A DNA stretch of 64,000 nucleotides from Candidatus Hermodarchaeota archaeon (GCA_016839805.1 JAEOTO010000022.1:1-64000), one strand, 5' to 3'. Numbered from the stretch's first letter, positions 36,397 through 46,135 are shown. Numbers and translations are program-made. Notes: generated from the letters alone by a model not told the origin.

Positions 36397-36426
36397 TCAT
36401 CGCTAGCAGGCTCCCTTTCTCCTTTT
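36386..36426 (+). terminator. Hairpin terminator of the beta-oxidation operon
   Basis: AGCCTGCT (36386-36393) and AGCAGGCT (36405-36412) form a perfect eight-base stem with an 11-base loop, followed by CCCTTTCTCCTTTTT. The left arm overlaps the DUF35 stop codon. The T-rich tail is only on the plus strand side, so it serves the plus-strand operon and separates it from the convergent oxidoreductase genes. Confidence 0.7.
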
Positions 36427-36440
36427 TAGAGAAGTACTTT

Positions 36441-37304
36441 TTATGTTAGTTCTTGGAGGAATTCTGAAAATCCCACAGCTTTGAGGGGTTGCTTGATAAG
36501 TGGAGTTTTTTCTAGCTGGGGAAGGGAACTACGGTATATGGGACGATCTACTTGGTAGAAGATACCGATGGGAATCTTGTCGCCCCATTCATCGGCTCGT
36601 TGCATCGCTGCATAATAATCAGAGGAATCATGTCCTTGTTCTTTGAGTTTGTAGATGCGGTCACGGTAGAATTGGTAGTTTTGGATACGATTGAAAGTAA
36701 TGCACACTTGGAGTATGTCGACGAGGGCGAATCCCTTGTGTTGGATGGCAGCCTTCATGAGTTCTTTAAGATGGTCGACGTCGCCGACCCAGCCACGGGC
36801 TACGAAGCTGGCGTTGCTGGCTAACGCGATTTTAAGGGGTTCGATGCGCGGAGGGAAAACGCCTCTAGGTGTGGTTTTGCTCACATAACCTTGAATGCTG
36901 GTGGGTGAGGTCTGTCCGGTGGTGAGTCCAAAGACTTTGTTGTTATGGGTAAAGAGTTTGACATCAATATTGCGGCGTGCCGCGTGAGGGAAGTGTCCAA
37001 GGCCTTCATCGTATTGGTCGCCATCTCCAGCATGACCAATAACAGTGAGGTCGTGGTTAACCAATTTAATCCCAGTCATAACGGGGAGAACACGTCCGTG
37101 GATGCCATGAAAACCATTAACATTGACGTAGTTGTAGATTTTTCCGTGGCAACCAATTCCGGTCACTAACATGACTTGTTCTCGGGGGATACCTAAGTCA
37201 ACGATGGCGCTTTGCAGGGCTCGTAGAACACCAAAATTCCCACAGCCGGGACACCAGGTATTGGTTTCGTCTGTTTTGAGGTTGATTCGTGTAGGTCGTT
37301 CCAT
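36441..37304 (-). CDS. 2-oxoacid:ferredoxin oxidoreductase, beta subunit
   Basis: A 287-residue thiamine-diphosphate-binding subunit that decarboxylates 2-oxoacids with ferredoxin as acceptor. Marks: WCPGCGNFGVLRAL at the N-terminus (Fe-S/TPP region), TGIGCHGKIYNYVNVNGFHGIHGR, and the TPP motif IGHAGDGDQYDEGLGHF with NNKVFGLTTGQTSPTS. It overlaps the alpha gene by one base (TAATG) and shares GGAGGAG as ribosome-binding site. The substrate (pyruvate or 2-oxoglutarate) cannot be settled; no ferredoxin-like delta subunit accompanies it. Confidence 0.94.
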   Translation of the reverse strand: MERPTRINLKTDETNTWCPGCGNFGVLRALQSAIVDLGIPREQVMLVTGIGCHGKIYNYVNVNGFHGIHGRVLPVMTGIKLVNHDLTVIGHAGDGDQYDEGLGHFPHAARRNIDVKLFTHNNKVFGLTTGQTSPTSIQGYVSKTTPRGVFPPRIEPLKIALASNASFVARGWVGDVDHLKELMKAAIQHKGFALVDILQVCITFNRIQNYQFYRDRIYKLKEQGHDSSDYYAAMQRADEWGDKIPIGIFYQVDRPIYRSSLPQLEKTPLIKQPLKAVGFSEFLQELT

Positions 37305-39055
37305 TACATCTCCTCCTTGATTCGTCGTGTGAGTTGAAGCGGATTGAATCCTCGCCCATCATAACGGAGTATCTTCTTGGTGAGATCAATGCATGTGTAC
37401 TCTTTGATGAGGCTACCTAGTTGCGCGGTTTGATTACCCTCGACAAGAATCGGGTTCTGTCCTTCCAGTGCAGCTTTTACATCCTCTGCAGGAAAGGGTG
37501 TAAGATAGATAACTTGCAAAAAGTTGGCCTTGATATTATCTTTTTCGAGGAGGCGAAGCGCTTCAAGGGCGACACCTTTAGTGGATCCCCAACCAACTAG
37601 GGTGACATCCGCTTTCTTGGAACCATACATCCTGGTGCAAGGTTGCTTTTCAAGTCGTTTGAGGAGGTGAGGTAGTTTTCGATATCGTTTGTCCGCCATT
37701 TCTGTGGCAATCGAGCATTCGTCACCGTGGAACCCACTTTCCTTATGTACAGCAGAATCTGAGTGAATAAGTGCGCCAGGTGTTCCGGGTATTAGACGGG
37801 GAGAAACGCCATCTGAGGTTAGCTTGTGACGCAAGTAAGGTTCTTTCTCAGAATATGGCGTCATTGGAAAGAGTTTGCCACGATTAATTACGACATCATC
37901 AATAGTGAATGGTTGGGTGGAAACGTGACTTTCAATGAGATGCTTATCGGTCAGAAGAATTACAGGAATTTGGAACTCATCAGCGATGTTGAAGGCATCA
38001 ATCGTGAATTCGTAGCATTCGTCAACGTCGCCTGGAGCCATGACAACTCGAGGAAACTCGCCATGTGAGGCGTGAATCGCAAACCGAAGATCACTTTGTC
38101 CAGTATAGGTTGGTAACCCCGTGCTGGGTCCAGTCCTCTGACCTAACATAATAACGAGTGGTGCCTCAACTATCCCTGCCATGCTCAAAGCCTCGGTCAT
38201 TAAACAGAATCCACCACCAGAAGTACCTGTCATGGCACGAACACCCGCATAAGATGCCCCCACGGCCATATTGATGGCAGCAATCTCACTTTCAGTTTGA
38301 ACAGTTATTATGCCAAAACGTTCCGCTTGAGCGATAAGAAAATGGAGCAATGGTGATGCCGGCGTCATTGGATACGCTGCATAGAATTTGCACCCAGCTG
38401 CGATGGCACCCAAAGCGACCGCCTCATTGCCCGTGAGAAGAATCCGATCCTTACGAATCTTCTTGGATGGTTCCAATTTGTAGGTTAGCTTGTCAACGTG
38501 GTGTTCCTGGGCGTAGTTGTATCCTGCGTGAGCTGCATTCACATTCATGGCGACAATCTTGTCACCCTTACTGATGAATAACTCTCGCAGTATCTCTTCA
38601 AGAATTTCGATATTATATCCCAAAATTCCTATTGTGGCCCCAAGAGCGGCCGTGTTACGTACAACGCGGCGTGCTCCTACTTCTTTAACAATTGTTTCAA
38701 AGGGAACCGGAAAGAAGTTTTTCACATCTTTCGGAAGGTCAGGACTATCCATTGCAACCTCATCTGAATCGTAGATAATTCCTCCTCCAGGCTTGAGTTT
38801 CTTCCAATGACGTTGAATCGTATTCATATCCAAGGCAAGGATTAGATCAAAATTATCCCACTGACTATATACCGGACCTGTTCCTGCCCGCACCATGTAG
38901 AAATTATGGCCACCTCGAATTAACGAGGGATAATCCACAGCGCCGAAAACATGTAAACCACCACGCATGAAGACCTTTCCGAGAGAGAACCCAGCGGCGG
39001 AGATACCAGCACCAGCTTCACCACCAACCAAAATCGAAATCTCCAAGTCTGTCAT
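37304..39055 (-). CDS. 2-oxoacid:ferredoxin oxidoreductase, fused gamma-alpha subunit
   Basis: A 583-residue subunit in which the gamma domain (residues 1-190, GGEAGAGISAAGFSLGKVF, YPSLIRGGHNFY) is fused to the alpha domain (KFYAAYPMTPASPLLHFL, GTSGGGFCLMTEALSMAG). The YPMTP segment is the family's YPITP-like active-site motif. This two-gene arrangement is usual for archaeal 2-oxoacid oxidoreductases of broad specificity. It starts at ATG and is first in the operon; the 214-319 bases upstream are the divergent region with the hydrolase gene. Confidence 0.94.
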   Translation of the reverse strand: MTDLEISILVGGEAGAGISAAGFSLGKVFMRGGLHVFGAVDYPSLIRGGHNFYMVRAGTGPVYSQWDNFDLILALDMNTIQRHWKKLKPGGGIIYDSDEVAMDSPDLPKDVKNFFPVPFETIVKEVGARRVVRNTAALGATIGILGYNIEILEEILRELFISKGDKIVAMNVNAAHAGYNYAQEHHVDKLTYKLEPSKKIRKDRILLTGNEAVALGAIAAGCKFYAAYPMTPASPLLHFLIAQAERFGIITVQTESEIAAINMAVGASYAGVRAMTGTSGGGFCLMTEALSMAGIVEAPLVIMLGQRTGPSTGLPTYTGQSDLRFAIHASHGEFPRVVMAPGDVDECYEFTIDAFNIADEFQIPVILLTDKHLIESHVSTQPFTIDDVVINRGKLFPMTPYSEKEPYLRHKLTSDGVSPRLIPGTPGALIHSDSAVHKESGFHGDECSIATEMADKRYRKLPHLLKRLEKQPCTRMYGSKKADVTLVGWGSTKGVALEALRLLEKDNIKANFLQVIYLTPFPAEDVKAALEGQNPILVEGNQTAQLGSLIKEYTCIDLTKKILRYDGRGFNPLQLTRRIKEEM

Positions 39056-39246
39056 GTTAACTCATCGCTCCGATACACAAGGAGTGTGCAATATCTCAAA
39101 ATTCTTTTGATATTCTTAGAATGGTCAATGTGGCATCTGTGCAAAAGGAGTAACATATTTTCTTACACAGCCAATGCTTCTTCAAGAACTACTTTGCTTT
39201 AATTCCAGAATAACAGAATCACCTTCGCCTGACGTTGACACAAGAG

Positions 39247-39257
39247 TTTAAAATAAA
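39247..39257 (+). promoter_or_regulatory. Possible TATA element in the 39056-39374 gap
   Basis: TTTAAAATAAA is the best A/T box in the 319-base divergent region between the oxidoreductase alpha gene and the hydrolase. A start of transcription near 39280 would give the hydrolase mRNA a leader of roughly 95 bases if the GTG at 39375 is used. Nothing else is definable in the gap. Confidence 0.3.
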
Positions 39258-39374
39258 GCAACTGCAGACGTGCTAACAACCATAGGTTTCTATCAGCTAC
39301 GAAAACAAACACAACTGTTGGAATATCAAAATCTTTGGCACTTCACACTTACTGTCCATACAGAGGATGTTCAC

Positions 39375-40163
39375 GTGAAAATTCAAGTCATACCCACCAC
39401 CTTCGCTTCGGAAGGTGAAATCATCCGGGGACATTTTGTCTTACCAAAGGGTTCGGGTCCATTTCCAGGAATCTGTAAGTATCACGGTCTCCCGGGGTCC
39501 TCAAATCAAGTTAGTGGTATTGCTTCAGAATTAGCAGTTGCGGGATTTGCGGTACTTACTTTCAACTTTCGCGGCTTTCGAACCAGTGAAGGGCGATTCA
39601 GCCTTGCTGGAGAAGTCAAAGATGCCCAAACCGCAATCACACACCTACTTGAATCCAAGTACATCACTGGTGACTGGATTGGCGTGTTTGGACCAAGTTA
39701 TGGTGGAGCCATTGCAGTGTTAGCTGCAGTTAGGGAACCTAGGATAAGTGCAGTAGGCATACGGGCCCCAGTTTATAATACACTGGAATTCGCGCAGTCC
39801 CCTATTTTTGACGCTGGAGTACAAGACCTGCTTCGAACTGCTCCCAAAGAAATGCATGGACTCACTGACCCCCAAGAACGTAAGAGAATAATCGAACAAC
39901 TGATCCATGAATCAAAAACACTCAATCCGATGACCGAAATCGCGAAAATCACACCCCGTCCACTTTTCATCATCACCGGCGATAAAGATCGAGGAATCCC
40001 TGTTGAGGGAGTTCGCCGCCTCTTTGCTAAAGCCCAGGAGCCGAAGGAATTGGTCATCATAAAAGGTGCAAACCACCATCTTTCCAATCCTCTCGCGTAT
40101 GAACAAACTACCGATGCCATCATCACATGGTTCAAACGTCAAGTCGAATTATCATTCCTGTGA
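39375..40163 (+). CDS. Alpha/beta hydrolase (acylaminoacyl-peptidase/dienelactone-hydrolase-like)
   Basis: A 262-residue serine hydrolase. The nucleophile is in VFGPSYGGAIAV (GxSxG), the acid in ITGDKDRGIP and the His in KGANHHLSNP; HGLPGSSNQ forms the oxyanion region. I use the GTG at 39375 (GAGGATG upstream), which removes an unlikely 35-residue extension reaching back to 39270. There is no signal peptide, so it is cytoplasmic. The substrate is unknown. Confidence 0.85.
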   Translation: MKIQVIPTTFASEGEIIRGHFVLPKGSGPFPGICKYHGLPGSSNQVSGIASELAVAGFAVLTFNFRGFRTSEGRFSLAGEVKDAQTAITHLLESKYITGDWIGVFGPSYGGAIAVLAAVREPRISAVGIRAPVYNTLEFAQSPIFDAGVQDLLRTAPKEMHGLTDPQERKRIIEQLIHESKTLNPMTEIAKITPRPLFIITGDKDRGIPVEGVRRLFAKAQEPKELVIIKGANHHLSNPLAYEQTTDAIITWFKRQVELSFL

Positions 40164-40301
40164 AGGATTTTTACCCGGATTAAACCTACTCATTCATTTC
40201 ATTTTTTGGCAAGTTCACTTATCAAGCGGTTCTTTTTCGCACCCATAAGTTTACGGAAGTTTTTAGGGGTGAACTTACCGCTTTTCCTATGGGTGATCGA
40301 C

Positions 40302-40457
40302 ATGAATCACTGTCCACACTGCGAACAGAAACTACCTAATCACGTTGAGGTATGTCCAACTTGTGGTACTCCAATCAGCAAACTCATCAAAGAACCTGAA
40401 TATCACGGCTTTCACTATCTCGTCATCAACCCAATAGAAATTCCTAATGATTGCTAA
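40302..40457 (+). CDS. Small zinc-ribbon protein
   Basis: A 51-residue protein, MNHCPHCEQKLPNHVEVCPTCGTPISK in its first half, giving a double CxxC zinc ribbon, then an unremarkable tail. The ATG has a perfect GGTGATC ribosome-binding site five bases upstream, which argues that it is real and that the longer frame from 40206 is not used. Function unknown. Confidence 0.65.
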   Translation: MNHCPHCEQKLPNHVEVCPTCGTPISKLIKEPEYHGFHYLVINPIEIPNDC

Positions 40458-40468
40458 ATAAATGAGAA

Positions 40469-41761
40469 TTACGGATTAGCTTGCTGTGTAAGAGGAGAAG
40501 AAACAGGTTCAGTAGTTATTTCTTTCTGCAATAATATAGCCTGGGCTGCAATCCGGAGTTTGTCAAATTCCTCGTAATTCGAGATTGCTAACGGATTGTT
40601 TATTGGAAAGGGCAGACTTTCCACCACGGTTTTCGTCAAGTCATGCACAAAGAACCGACCCTTCGCAGTAACTTGGTTCCCCTCCACATTTCCAGTCAAC
40701 CTTAACAGAGATAGCACAAATTTGATGCTCCTCGGCATTTCCTGAATCACCTTAGGGTCCAATCGAAGGTTATACAATTCATGAGCAAATTTTCGCCAAT
40801 TCTCTGAGTTCTCGTCCACGGTTGTTCGGAATGCTTGTGACCTTCCATTCTGGAGCATATCTAAGTACAATGCTAACGGTGGGTTCACCATCTGCAATCC
40901 ACCCACCTTACTAAAGGCTGCAGCGCCAAATCCCAGATAATCAATCACCAGCTCATCTCGAGCTGAATCATAAATTTTCTTTGTCTTAGAAAACACCCAC
41001 ACATTTTCTCGGAAATAATTATGTCCAGCTAGAATCTGTCCGGCCTGTTCAATGAGATCAAACATACTCCGCGAATCCATTGCTGGAGCAACCCGAACCC
41101 CAGGGATCTCCATAAACGGATACGTAGTAATCTGTTGTGGGTTAATTATACCAATACGATCCACATCAAACAGAAAATCCTCACGTGATTGTTTGGGAAG
41201 CCCTACCATCAAATCCACATTCACTGTCAATCCTAACTCCTTCGCAAGATCCACAATGGATTGAATGTGGGCTTCATCTGCTTTTGCTCGGTTCACGTGC
41301 TGTAGCGTGTCTGGTTTTAAGGATTCGACGCCTGTGCTTAATTTCTCTATGCCTAGTTCGCGAACCTGTTGAAGATACTCCGGTGTAAACTGCAACGGAT
41401 TCCCCTCCATCCCAATATTCGCTAAATCGACATGTTCACGTAACGCGTTGAGAATGCGACCAATCTCTGTGGGGCTTAGCAAGTTGGGCGTTCCCCCGCC
41501 AATGTATACCCACTCCACCTTTCCTCCTACACCTCTGGTGTGAATTTCTTTTTCAATAGCCTTCAAGTAGAGGTCTTTCAGCTCTTTACGATAAACCACC
41601 TTATGAAACGGGCAAAACGCACAGAGTTGCTCACAAAAGGGCACGTGAATGTAGATTCCTACATGGTTCGTATAAATTTCATTCCAGTCGACAGCAGCAA
41701 AAGTAAACTTGATTTTGGAAAAGCTGTTAGCAAGTCGACGGTTGGCGATACGGTTCAACAT
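40469..41761 (-). CDS. Radical SAM protein, HemW/coproporphyrinogen-dehydrogenase-like
   Basis: A roughly 430-residue radical SAM enzyme: the cluster motif is CEQLCAFC (CxxxCxxC) after IYIHVPF, followed by VYIGGGTPNLL, the SAM-binding GMEGNP and GVESL segments, and DLMVGLPKQS. This order is that of HemW/HemN relatives, which handle haem or modify coproporphyrinogen; the C-terminal part (about 330-400) looks like the HemN wing domain. A GTG at 41773 is an alternative start. It is transcribed away from nikR across a 27-base inverted repeat, which suggests nickel-dependent control and so perhaps a nickel- or tetrapyrrole-related job. Confidence 0.85.
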   Translation of the reverse strand: MLNRIANRRLANSFSKIKFTFAAVDWNEIYTNHVGIYIHVPFCEQLCAFCPFHKVVYRKELKDLYLKAIEKEIHTRGVGGKVEWVYIGGGTPNLLSPTEIGRILNALREHVDLANIGMEGNPLQFTPEYLQQVRELGIEKLSTGVESLKPDTLQHVNRAKADEAHIQSIVDLAKELGLTVNVDLMVGLPKQSREDFLFDVDRIGIINPQQITTYPFMEIPGVRVAPAMDSRSMFDLIEQAGQILAGHNYFRENVWVFSKTKKIYDSARDELVIDYLGFGAAAFSKVGGLQMVNPPLALYLDMLQNGRSQAFRTTVDENSENWRKFAHELYNLRLDPKVIQEMPRSIKFVLSLLRLTGNVEGNQVTAKGRFFVHDLTKTVVESLPFPINNPLAISNYEEFDKLRIAAQAILLQKEITTEPVSSPLTQQANP

Positions 41762-41783
41762 GGTATTACTCACAGCTAAAAAA

Positions 41784-41810
41784 GTAATACTGATATCATA
41801 TAAATATTAC
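41784..41810. promoter_or_regulatory. Candidate NikR operator
   Basis: GTAATA (41784-41789) and TATTAC (41805-41810) are perfect inverted half-sites separated by 15 bases, in the 87-base region between the HemW-like gene and nikR. The E. coli NikR site has the same design (GTATGA-N16-TCATAC). The repeat covers the probable core promoters of both divergent genes, so it could repress both. Confidence 0.55.
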
Positions 41811-41848
41811 AGTCCTTACCATAGAGCACTCAACTGAAGTGATGCTTT

Positions 41849-42289
41849 ATGTCAAAATCTGGTGTCGCCCGTATCAGTATCTCCCTCCCCCCGGGTCTGC
41901 TTGAAGAATTTGATCGAGTAACTTCAAATATCGGATATGATCGCTCTAAGGCAATTCAACAAGCAATGCGGGATTTTGTATCAGAGTATCGGTGGGAATA
42001 TGATAAGTTAGCCTCGGCGGTGGGAACAATCACGATTATTTTCGATCATGATATTCCTGGATTAGAGGGTGAACTTACAAGTATTCAGCATCAACATACT
42101 GACCTCATTACTTCAGCGACACATATTCACTTGGATAGTCATCATTGTCTCTTAGTAATCGTGGTGAAAGGAGAGGCATCAAAAATTAAGGGGTTGGCAA
42201 CTCAATTACAGAGTTTGCGGGGTATTCATCAGTTGAAGATTACAAGTATGATGGATGAGGGGTCTGCCAAAAGCCCTCATTCCCATTAA
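41849..42289 (+). CDS. nikR: Nickel-responsive regulator NikR
   Basis: A 146-residue ribbon-helix-helix repressor. The N-terminal DNA-binding strand and helices are RISISLPPGLLEEFD...RSKAIQQAMRDF. The C-terminal ACT-like domain has all four nickel ligands of E. coli NikR at the same spacing: His81, His92, His94 and Cys100 (11, 2 and 6 residues apart), in QHQHTDL and THIHLDSHHC. It should bind Ni2+ and repress nickel uptake or nickel-related genes, and probably itself through the repeat at 41784. It has a normal length with a His-containing tail. Confidence 0.95.
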   Translation: MSKSGVARISISLPPGLLEEFDRVTSNIGYDRSKAIQQAMRDFVSEYRWEYDKLASAVGTITIIFDHDIPGLEGELTSIQHQHTDLITSATHIHLDSHHCLLVIVVKGEASKIKGLATQLQSLRGIHQLKITSMMDEGSAKSPHSH

Positions 42290-42382
42290 TCATTCAGGTA
42301 TTAGAGTAACTATAAACACAATGTCTGGGTGCTTTTCACTCTACGAACAATTTAGGTTTCATACTTTGATTAACAGGATTAG

Positions 42383-42778
42383 TTAAAGCCTTGACCACGC
42401 CCGTTGCACTGCTTCTCCTGTCATCTCGATTACGGGTTGCATCTTATCAGCTGGAGCAAATCCAAGTTCCGGAGCGATTTTCATAATTGATGTATGTGAC
42501 ACGTACACTTCCCTTGCTTCTTCATAGACAACAAAACTACACGGAAATAGGAGTCCTACATTGAATGAAACATCCAGTGCTGCTTTAGCAAATTTCGGTC
42601 CACAAACGCAAATCATCATGAAACGCGGATAATCTTTGACTCCTAATTTTTGTTCGAAAATCGTATGAAGCGATTTGCTTGCTAGTAATCCAAATCCTTC
42701 TTCTTGCACAATCTTCTCCACGTGTCTTACCGCCTCATCAAAATCCATGTTAAGTTTTTTCTTCAGAATCTCAACCAT
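42383..42778 (-). CDS. DUF302 protein
   Basis: A 131-residue protein matching DUF302: FDEAVRHVEKIVQEEGFGLLASKSLH at the start, a VKDYPRFMMICVCGPKFAKAAL middle with two Cys, and the LLFPCSFVVYEEAREVYV strand with a third Cys. The biochemical role of the family is unknown; members often sit by redox or metal genes. It follows the AhpD-like gene by 17 bases, so the two are probably one operon. Confidence 0.8.
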   Translation of the reverse strand: MVEILKKKLNMDFDEAVRHVEKIVQEEGFGLLASKSLHTIFEQKLGVKDYPRFMMICVCGPKFAKAALDVSFNVGLLFPCSFVVYEEAREVYVSHTSIMKIAPELGFAPADKMQPVIEMTGEAVQRAWSRL

Positions 42779-42795
42779 TTCAAACCACTTTAATG

Positions 42796-43149
42796 CTACT
42801 TTGTAAACTCATCAATTGCTTTGAGTGCATAATGAGTGGACATCAGGGAGTGCCCACCACCTACCATAGCTGCAACCTGGCACGCTTCCAGTATTTCTTC
42901 TCGGTTAGCACCCGCTTCCATGGCGCGTTTCACATGCCATGCTGTGCAGAACTGGCATTGAATATACACTGAGATAGCTATTCCGATTATTTCCTTGATC
43001 TTTTTCGATAACACGCCATCAGCTTTTACGCTTTCCATGAATGTTTGAAATCCTTTCATGGCTTTGGGATTAAATTGTCCTAAGGCTTTGAGAGTCTTGC
43101 CGGCAGTCAAGAAATATTCGTTCATATCATCATCCAATGATATCACCAC
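42796..43149 (-). CDS. Carboxymuconolactone-decarboxylase/AhpD-family protein
   Basis: A 117-residue helical protein with the AhpD-type redox motif CQFCTAWHVKRAMEAGAN, i.e. CxxC followed three residues later by His, then EILEACQVAAMVGGGH. Members act as alkylhydroperoxidases or thiol-redox partners. The start is uncertain: GTG at 43149, TTG at 43137 or ATG at 43125; a GGTGATATC stretch sits inside the longest form and would suit the TTG. It is paired with the DUF302 gene. Confidence 0.85.
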   Translation of the reverse strand: MVISLDDDMNEYFLTAGKTLKALGQFNPKAMKGFQTFMESVKADGVLSKKIKEIIGIAISVYIQCQFCTAWHVKRAMEAGANREEILEACQVAAMVGGGHSLMSTHYALKAIDEFTK

Positions 43150-43291
43150 TATTTGCTCGAATAGTAATATCGCGTTCTTAGTGATTATAAGAGGTTGGGT
43201 TTACCAAACCGAGGAAGTGGTTGAGGAATTGGCATGCCACCAGAAAAACTCTTGAAGCTTAACGCTTTGCTGTCTATTTGGAAGAGATCCT

Positions 43292-44041
43292 GTGGATGAC
43301 CGAGAGCAAGACAAACCCGTGGCCCTGGAGGCATACGAATTGATGGCAGAAGAATACAACAAGAGAGTACCAACAAAAGATTATAATGCCTTTCTTGAAC
43401 GCCCTGCCACCTTATCACTTCTGCCCGATATCAAAAGCAAACACGTTTTGGATGCAGGCTGTGGACCTGCAATATATGCTGAAATCTTCCTTAACCGAGG
43501 GGCAAAGGTCACAGCGATTGATGTTAGTCCCAAAATGATTCACTTCGCGAAAGAACGTTTAGGGAATCATGCCACAATACGACAAGCCAATCTTGAAGAA
43601 CCCCTAGATTTTTTGTCAGACAAGACAGTGGATCTTGTCTTCTCTTCGCTCGTGTTGGACTATGTCAAAGATTGGGATTCCCTCTTTGCCGAATTTTCCC
43701 GTATACTCCGCGACGATGGGTATTTCATCTTCTCCACAGAACATCCGTTTAGCAAATTCACATACAAAGATCATCCACGGTGTGAGGTTTTACCAAAAAA
43801 CTACTTCGAGACTGAATATGTCGAATTCACATGGACAGGATTTGGTAAGGCGATTCTCGTTCCGTCATACCGCAGGCCATTAGGTACATTCTTTGAGTGC
43901 CTACATACGGCAGGATTTTGCGTAGAGAAACTCATTGAACCTCGTCCAACTGAAGACTTCAAACGTCAGAATCCAGATGGTTATCAAAAAGCTTCTCGTA
44001 ATCCTAGTTTTCTTTGCATTCGGGCCCGAAAAACGCTATGA
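43292..44041 (+). CDS. Class I SAM-dependent methyltransferase
   Basis: A 249-residue methyltransferase with motif [15 protein letters not shown], motif [17 protein letters not shown] and [15 protein letters not shown] as motif IV; the last third with STEHPFSKF resembles UbiE-like enzymes acting on small molecules. The start is GTG. Its last six bases overlap the convergent DUF255 gene. The acceptor is unknown. Confidence 0.85.
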   Translation: MDDREQDKPVALEAYELMAEEYNKRVPTKDYNAFLERPATLSLLPDIKSKHVLDAGCGPAIYAEIFLNRGAKVTAIDVSPKMIHFAKERLGNHATIRQANLEEPLDFLSDKTVDLVFSSLVLDYVKDWDSLFAEFSRILRDDGYFIFSTEHPFSKFTYKDHPRCEVLPKNYFETEYVEFTWTGFGKAILVPSYRRPLGTFFECLHTAGFCVEKLIEPRPTEDFKRQNPDGYQKASRNPSFLCIRARKTL

Positions 44042-46135
44042 ACGCAGGATCTCTAACATTTTCTGGGTGTCGGTTGTTGGGTTTTGGCATACATGATTTG
44101 AACAAATATACGCAGTTGGCTTACCGTCAAGAGCTGTGTAATCTTTGACAAACGGTGCTAGCTGTACTATATGCTCAGCTCTATCATCTGTCGGAATTAG
44201 AAGGCTTACCTTATTGGGAATGAACTGGTCATTGATGGCTTTTATCATCGTCTGAGTGTCATCTGCTGCAGGATCGCCAACAATGACGATTTCAAAACTT
44301 GGACCAACTGCAAAATCCACGCTGCTAATCATTAGTGTGAACCCGGGTGGAGCACTAAGCACATCGCCCGCAAAGGCTTGACCAATCTTTGTTGCCTTCG
44401 ACTCAAGTTCCGATTCAGCAGTGAGCCGAGCGATTCGGAGGAGATTCATCATGGCAACAGAGTTACCCGACGGGATGGCTCCATCATAGGCGTCTTTCTT
44501 GCGAACCAACAGATCTTCTGCATCATCCGCTGTGAAGAAGAATCCACCATGGTTTTCATCCCAAAAATGAGTCAACAGTTCTGTGTTCAAATCAATGACC
44601 TTCTGCAAATACTCAGGTTCCAGGGTTGTTTCATAGAGTTCTAGTAATCCCCAAATCATGAAAGCGTAATCGTCAAGAAAGGCGGGAATTGCCGCTTCGC
44701 CATCTCGATATCGATGAAGCAGCCGCCCTTCCTCGTTCTGCATTTGGGTTAACACAAAAGTTGTGGCGCGTTTCGCTGCTTCGATAAAGGAAGGCTCATC
44801 TAGGACCCTTGCTGCCTTAGCCAATGCCGCAATCATGAGGCCATTCCAGTCAGTAAGAATCTTGTCATCCTTATGGGGATGAATACGCTGTTCTCTCACT
44901 GCGAAAAGTTTCTCTCGAGCTCCCTCCAGAATTTGTAGGAAGGCTTTCGCCGTCATCTTCTGCGCTTTTGCCTCTGCTGCCAACGAATTTTGAAGGTGCG
45001 GAATGTTCGTACCCATCCGTTTTCCCGTCGCTTCTTCCAAGAAATTTCCGTCAGCTGTGAGATTATATACCCTCAGATACGCATCTGCTTCCTTTTTTGA
45101 TAACACCTTACGGACTTCTTTCACAGTCCACACGTAAAACTTCCCTTCTTCACCTTCACTATCCGCATCCTCAGCTGAATAAAAGCCCCCTTCAGGACTC
45201 GTCATATCCCGGCTCACATAGGTTATGATTTCTCGCACTGTTTGACCATATTCGTCTTTTTTCGTTGCCTGATAGGCTTCAGCATATGCCATCGTCAACA
45301 TCGCTTGATCATACAACATCTTCTCAAAATGTGGAAGCAACCACTTCGGATCCGTGGAATAGCGATGAAACCCGAATCCCACATGGTCAAAGATGCCACC
45401 CAACCGCATCGCCTGCAAAGTTTTTTCTACCATCCGCAGAGCGTCACCGTTTTGTGTGCGTTTCCAATACCGGAGTAAGAACAGAAGATTATGTGGAGAA
45501 GGAAATTTTGGACGAAAACCAAATCCTCCATACTGTTCATCAAACCTCTCCTTCAATCGATCAAATGCTAATTCCAAGACCCCTTCCTCTAACTGGGCGC
45601 CAGACGATCCCTGAGCTGAAGTCTCGAGGCTTTCTTGGATATTCTTAGAAATGGTGTCCAAGCGTTTGCGGTCCTGCTTCCATAATCGTTGGATTTCCGG
45701 AATTAACTCATCCATTCCAATGCGACCAAACCGCGATTCCGGTGGGATATACGTCGCAGCAAAAAATGGTCGCTTGTCCGGTGTCATAATAATCGTTAAC
45801 GGCCAACCTCCACTCCCGGTCATCATCTGAGCAACCGACATATAAAGTGAATCAATATCAGGGCGCTCCTCTCGATCTACCTTGATATTGACAAAGGCAT
45901 TATTCATTAGCTTTGCAATGCGTGGGTTTTCAAAGGATTCTCTTTCCATGACATGGCACCAATGACAGGTGCTGTAGCCAATGGAAAGGAAAATGGGTTT
46001 ATCCTCTTTCTTGGCCGCTGTAAATGCCTTGTCACCCCAAGGAAACCAATCCACAGGGTTGTATGCATGTTGTAAAAGATAGGGGCTCTTCTCATGAAAA
46101 AGCTGGTTCGTGTGGTTTTTCGTTTTCTTTTTCAT
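44036..46135 (-). CDS. DUF255/YyaL thioredoxin-domain protein (N-acylglucosamine epimerase-like)
   Basis: A 699-residue protein of the SSP411/YyaL family. The N-terminal thioredoxin-like domain has [18 protein letters not shown] and the conserved [14 protein letters not shown]; the C-terminal two thirds form an (alpha/alpha)6 barrel like N-acylglucosamine 2-epimerases ([30 protein letters not shown]). Its in vivo activity is not established. The ATG at 46135 is preferred to a TTG at 46150. Confidence 0.93.
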   Translation of the reverse strand: MKKKTKNHTNQLFHEKSPYLLQHAYNPVDWFPWGDKAFTAAKKEDKPIFLSIGYSTCHWCHVMERESFENPRIAKLMNNAFVNIKVDREERPDIDSLYMSVAQMMTGSGGWPLTIIMTPDKRPFFAATYIPPESRFGRIGMDELIPEIQRLWKQDRKRLDTISKNIQESLETSAQGSSGAQLEEGVLELAFDRLKERFDEQYGGFGFRPKFPSPHNLLFLLRYWKRTQNGDALRMVEKTLQAMRLGGIFDHVGFGFHRYSTDPKWLLPHFEKMLYDQAMLTMAYAEAYQATKKDEYGQTVREIITYVSRDMTSPEGGFYSAEDADSEGEEGKFYVWTVKEVRKVLSKKEADAYLRVYNLTADGNFLEEATGKRMGTNIPHLQNSLAAEAKAQKMTAKAFLQILEGAREKLFAVREQRIHPHKDDKILTDWNGLMIAALAKAARVLDEPSFIEAAKRATTFVLTQMQNEEGRLLHRYRDGEAAIPAFLDDYAFMIWGLLELYETTLEPEYLQKVIDLNTELLTHFWDENHGGFFFTADDAEDLLVRKKDAYDGAIPSGNSVAMMNLLRIARLTAESELESKATKIGQAFAGDVLSAPPGFTLMISSVDFAVGPSFEIVIVGDPAADDTQTMIKAINDQFIPNKVSLLIPTDDRAEHIVQLAPFVKDYTALDGKPTAYICSNHVCQNPTTDTQKMLEILRS

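Noticed and set aside
39935-39950. Copy of TCGCGAAAATC inside the alpha/beta hydrolase gene
   Set aside because: Lies in coding sequence (ATC GCG AAA ATC codons) and lacks the second half-site, so not counted as an operator.
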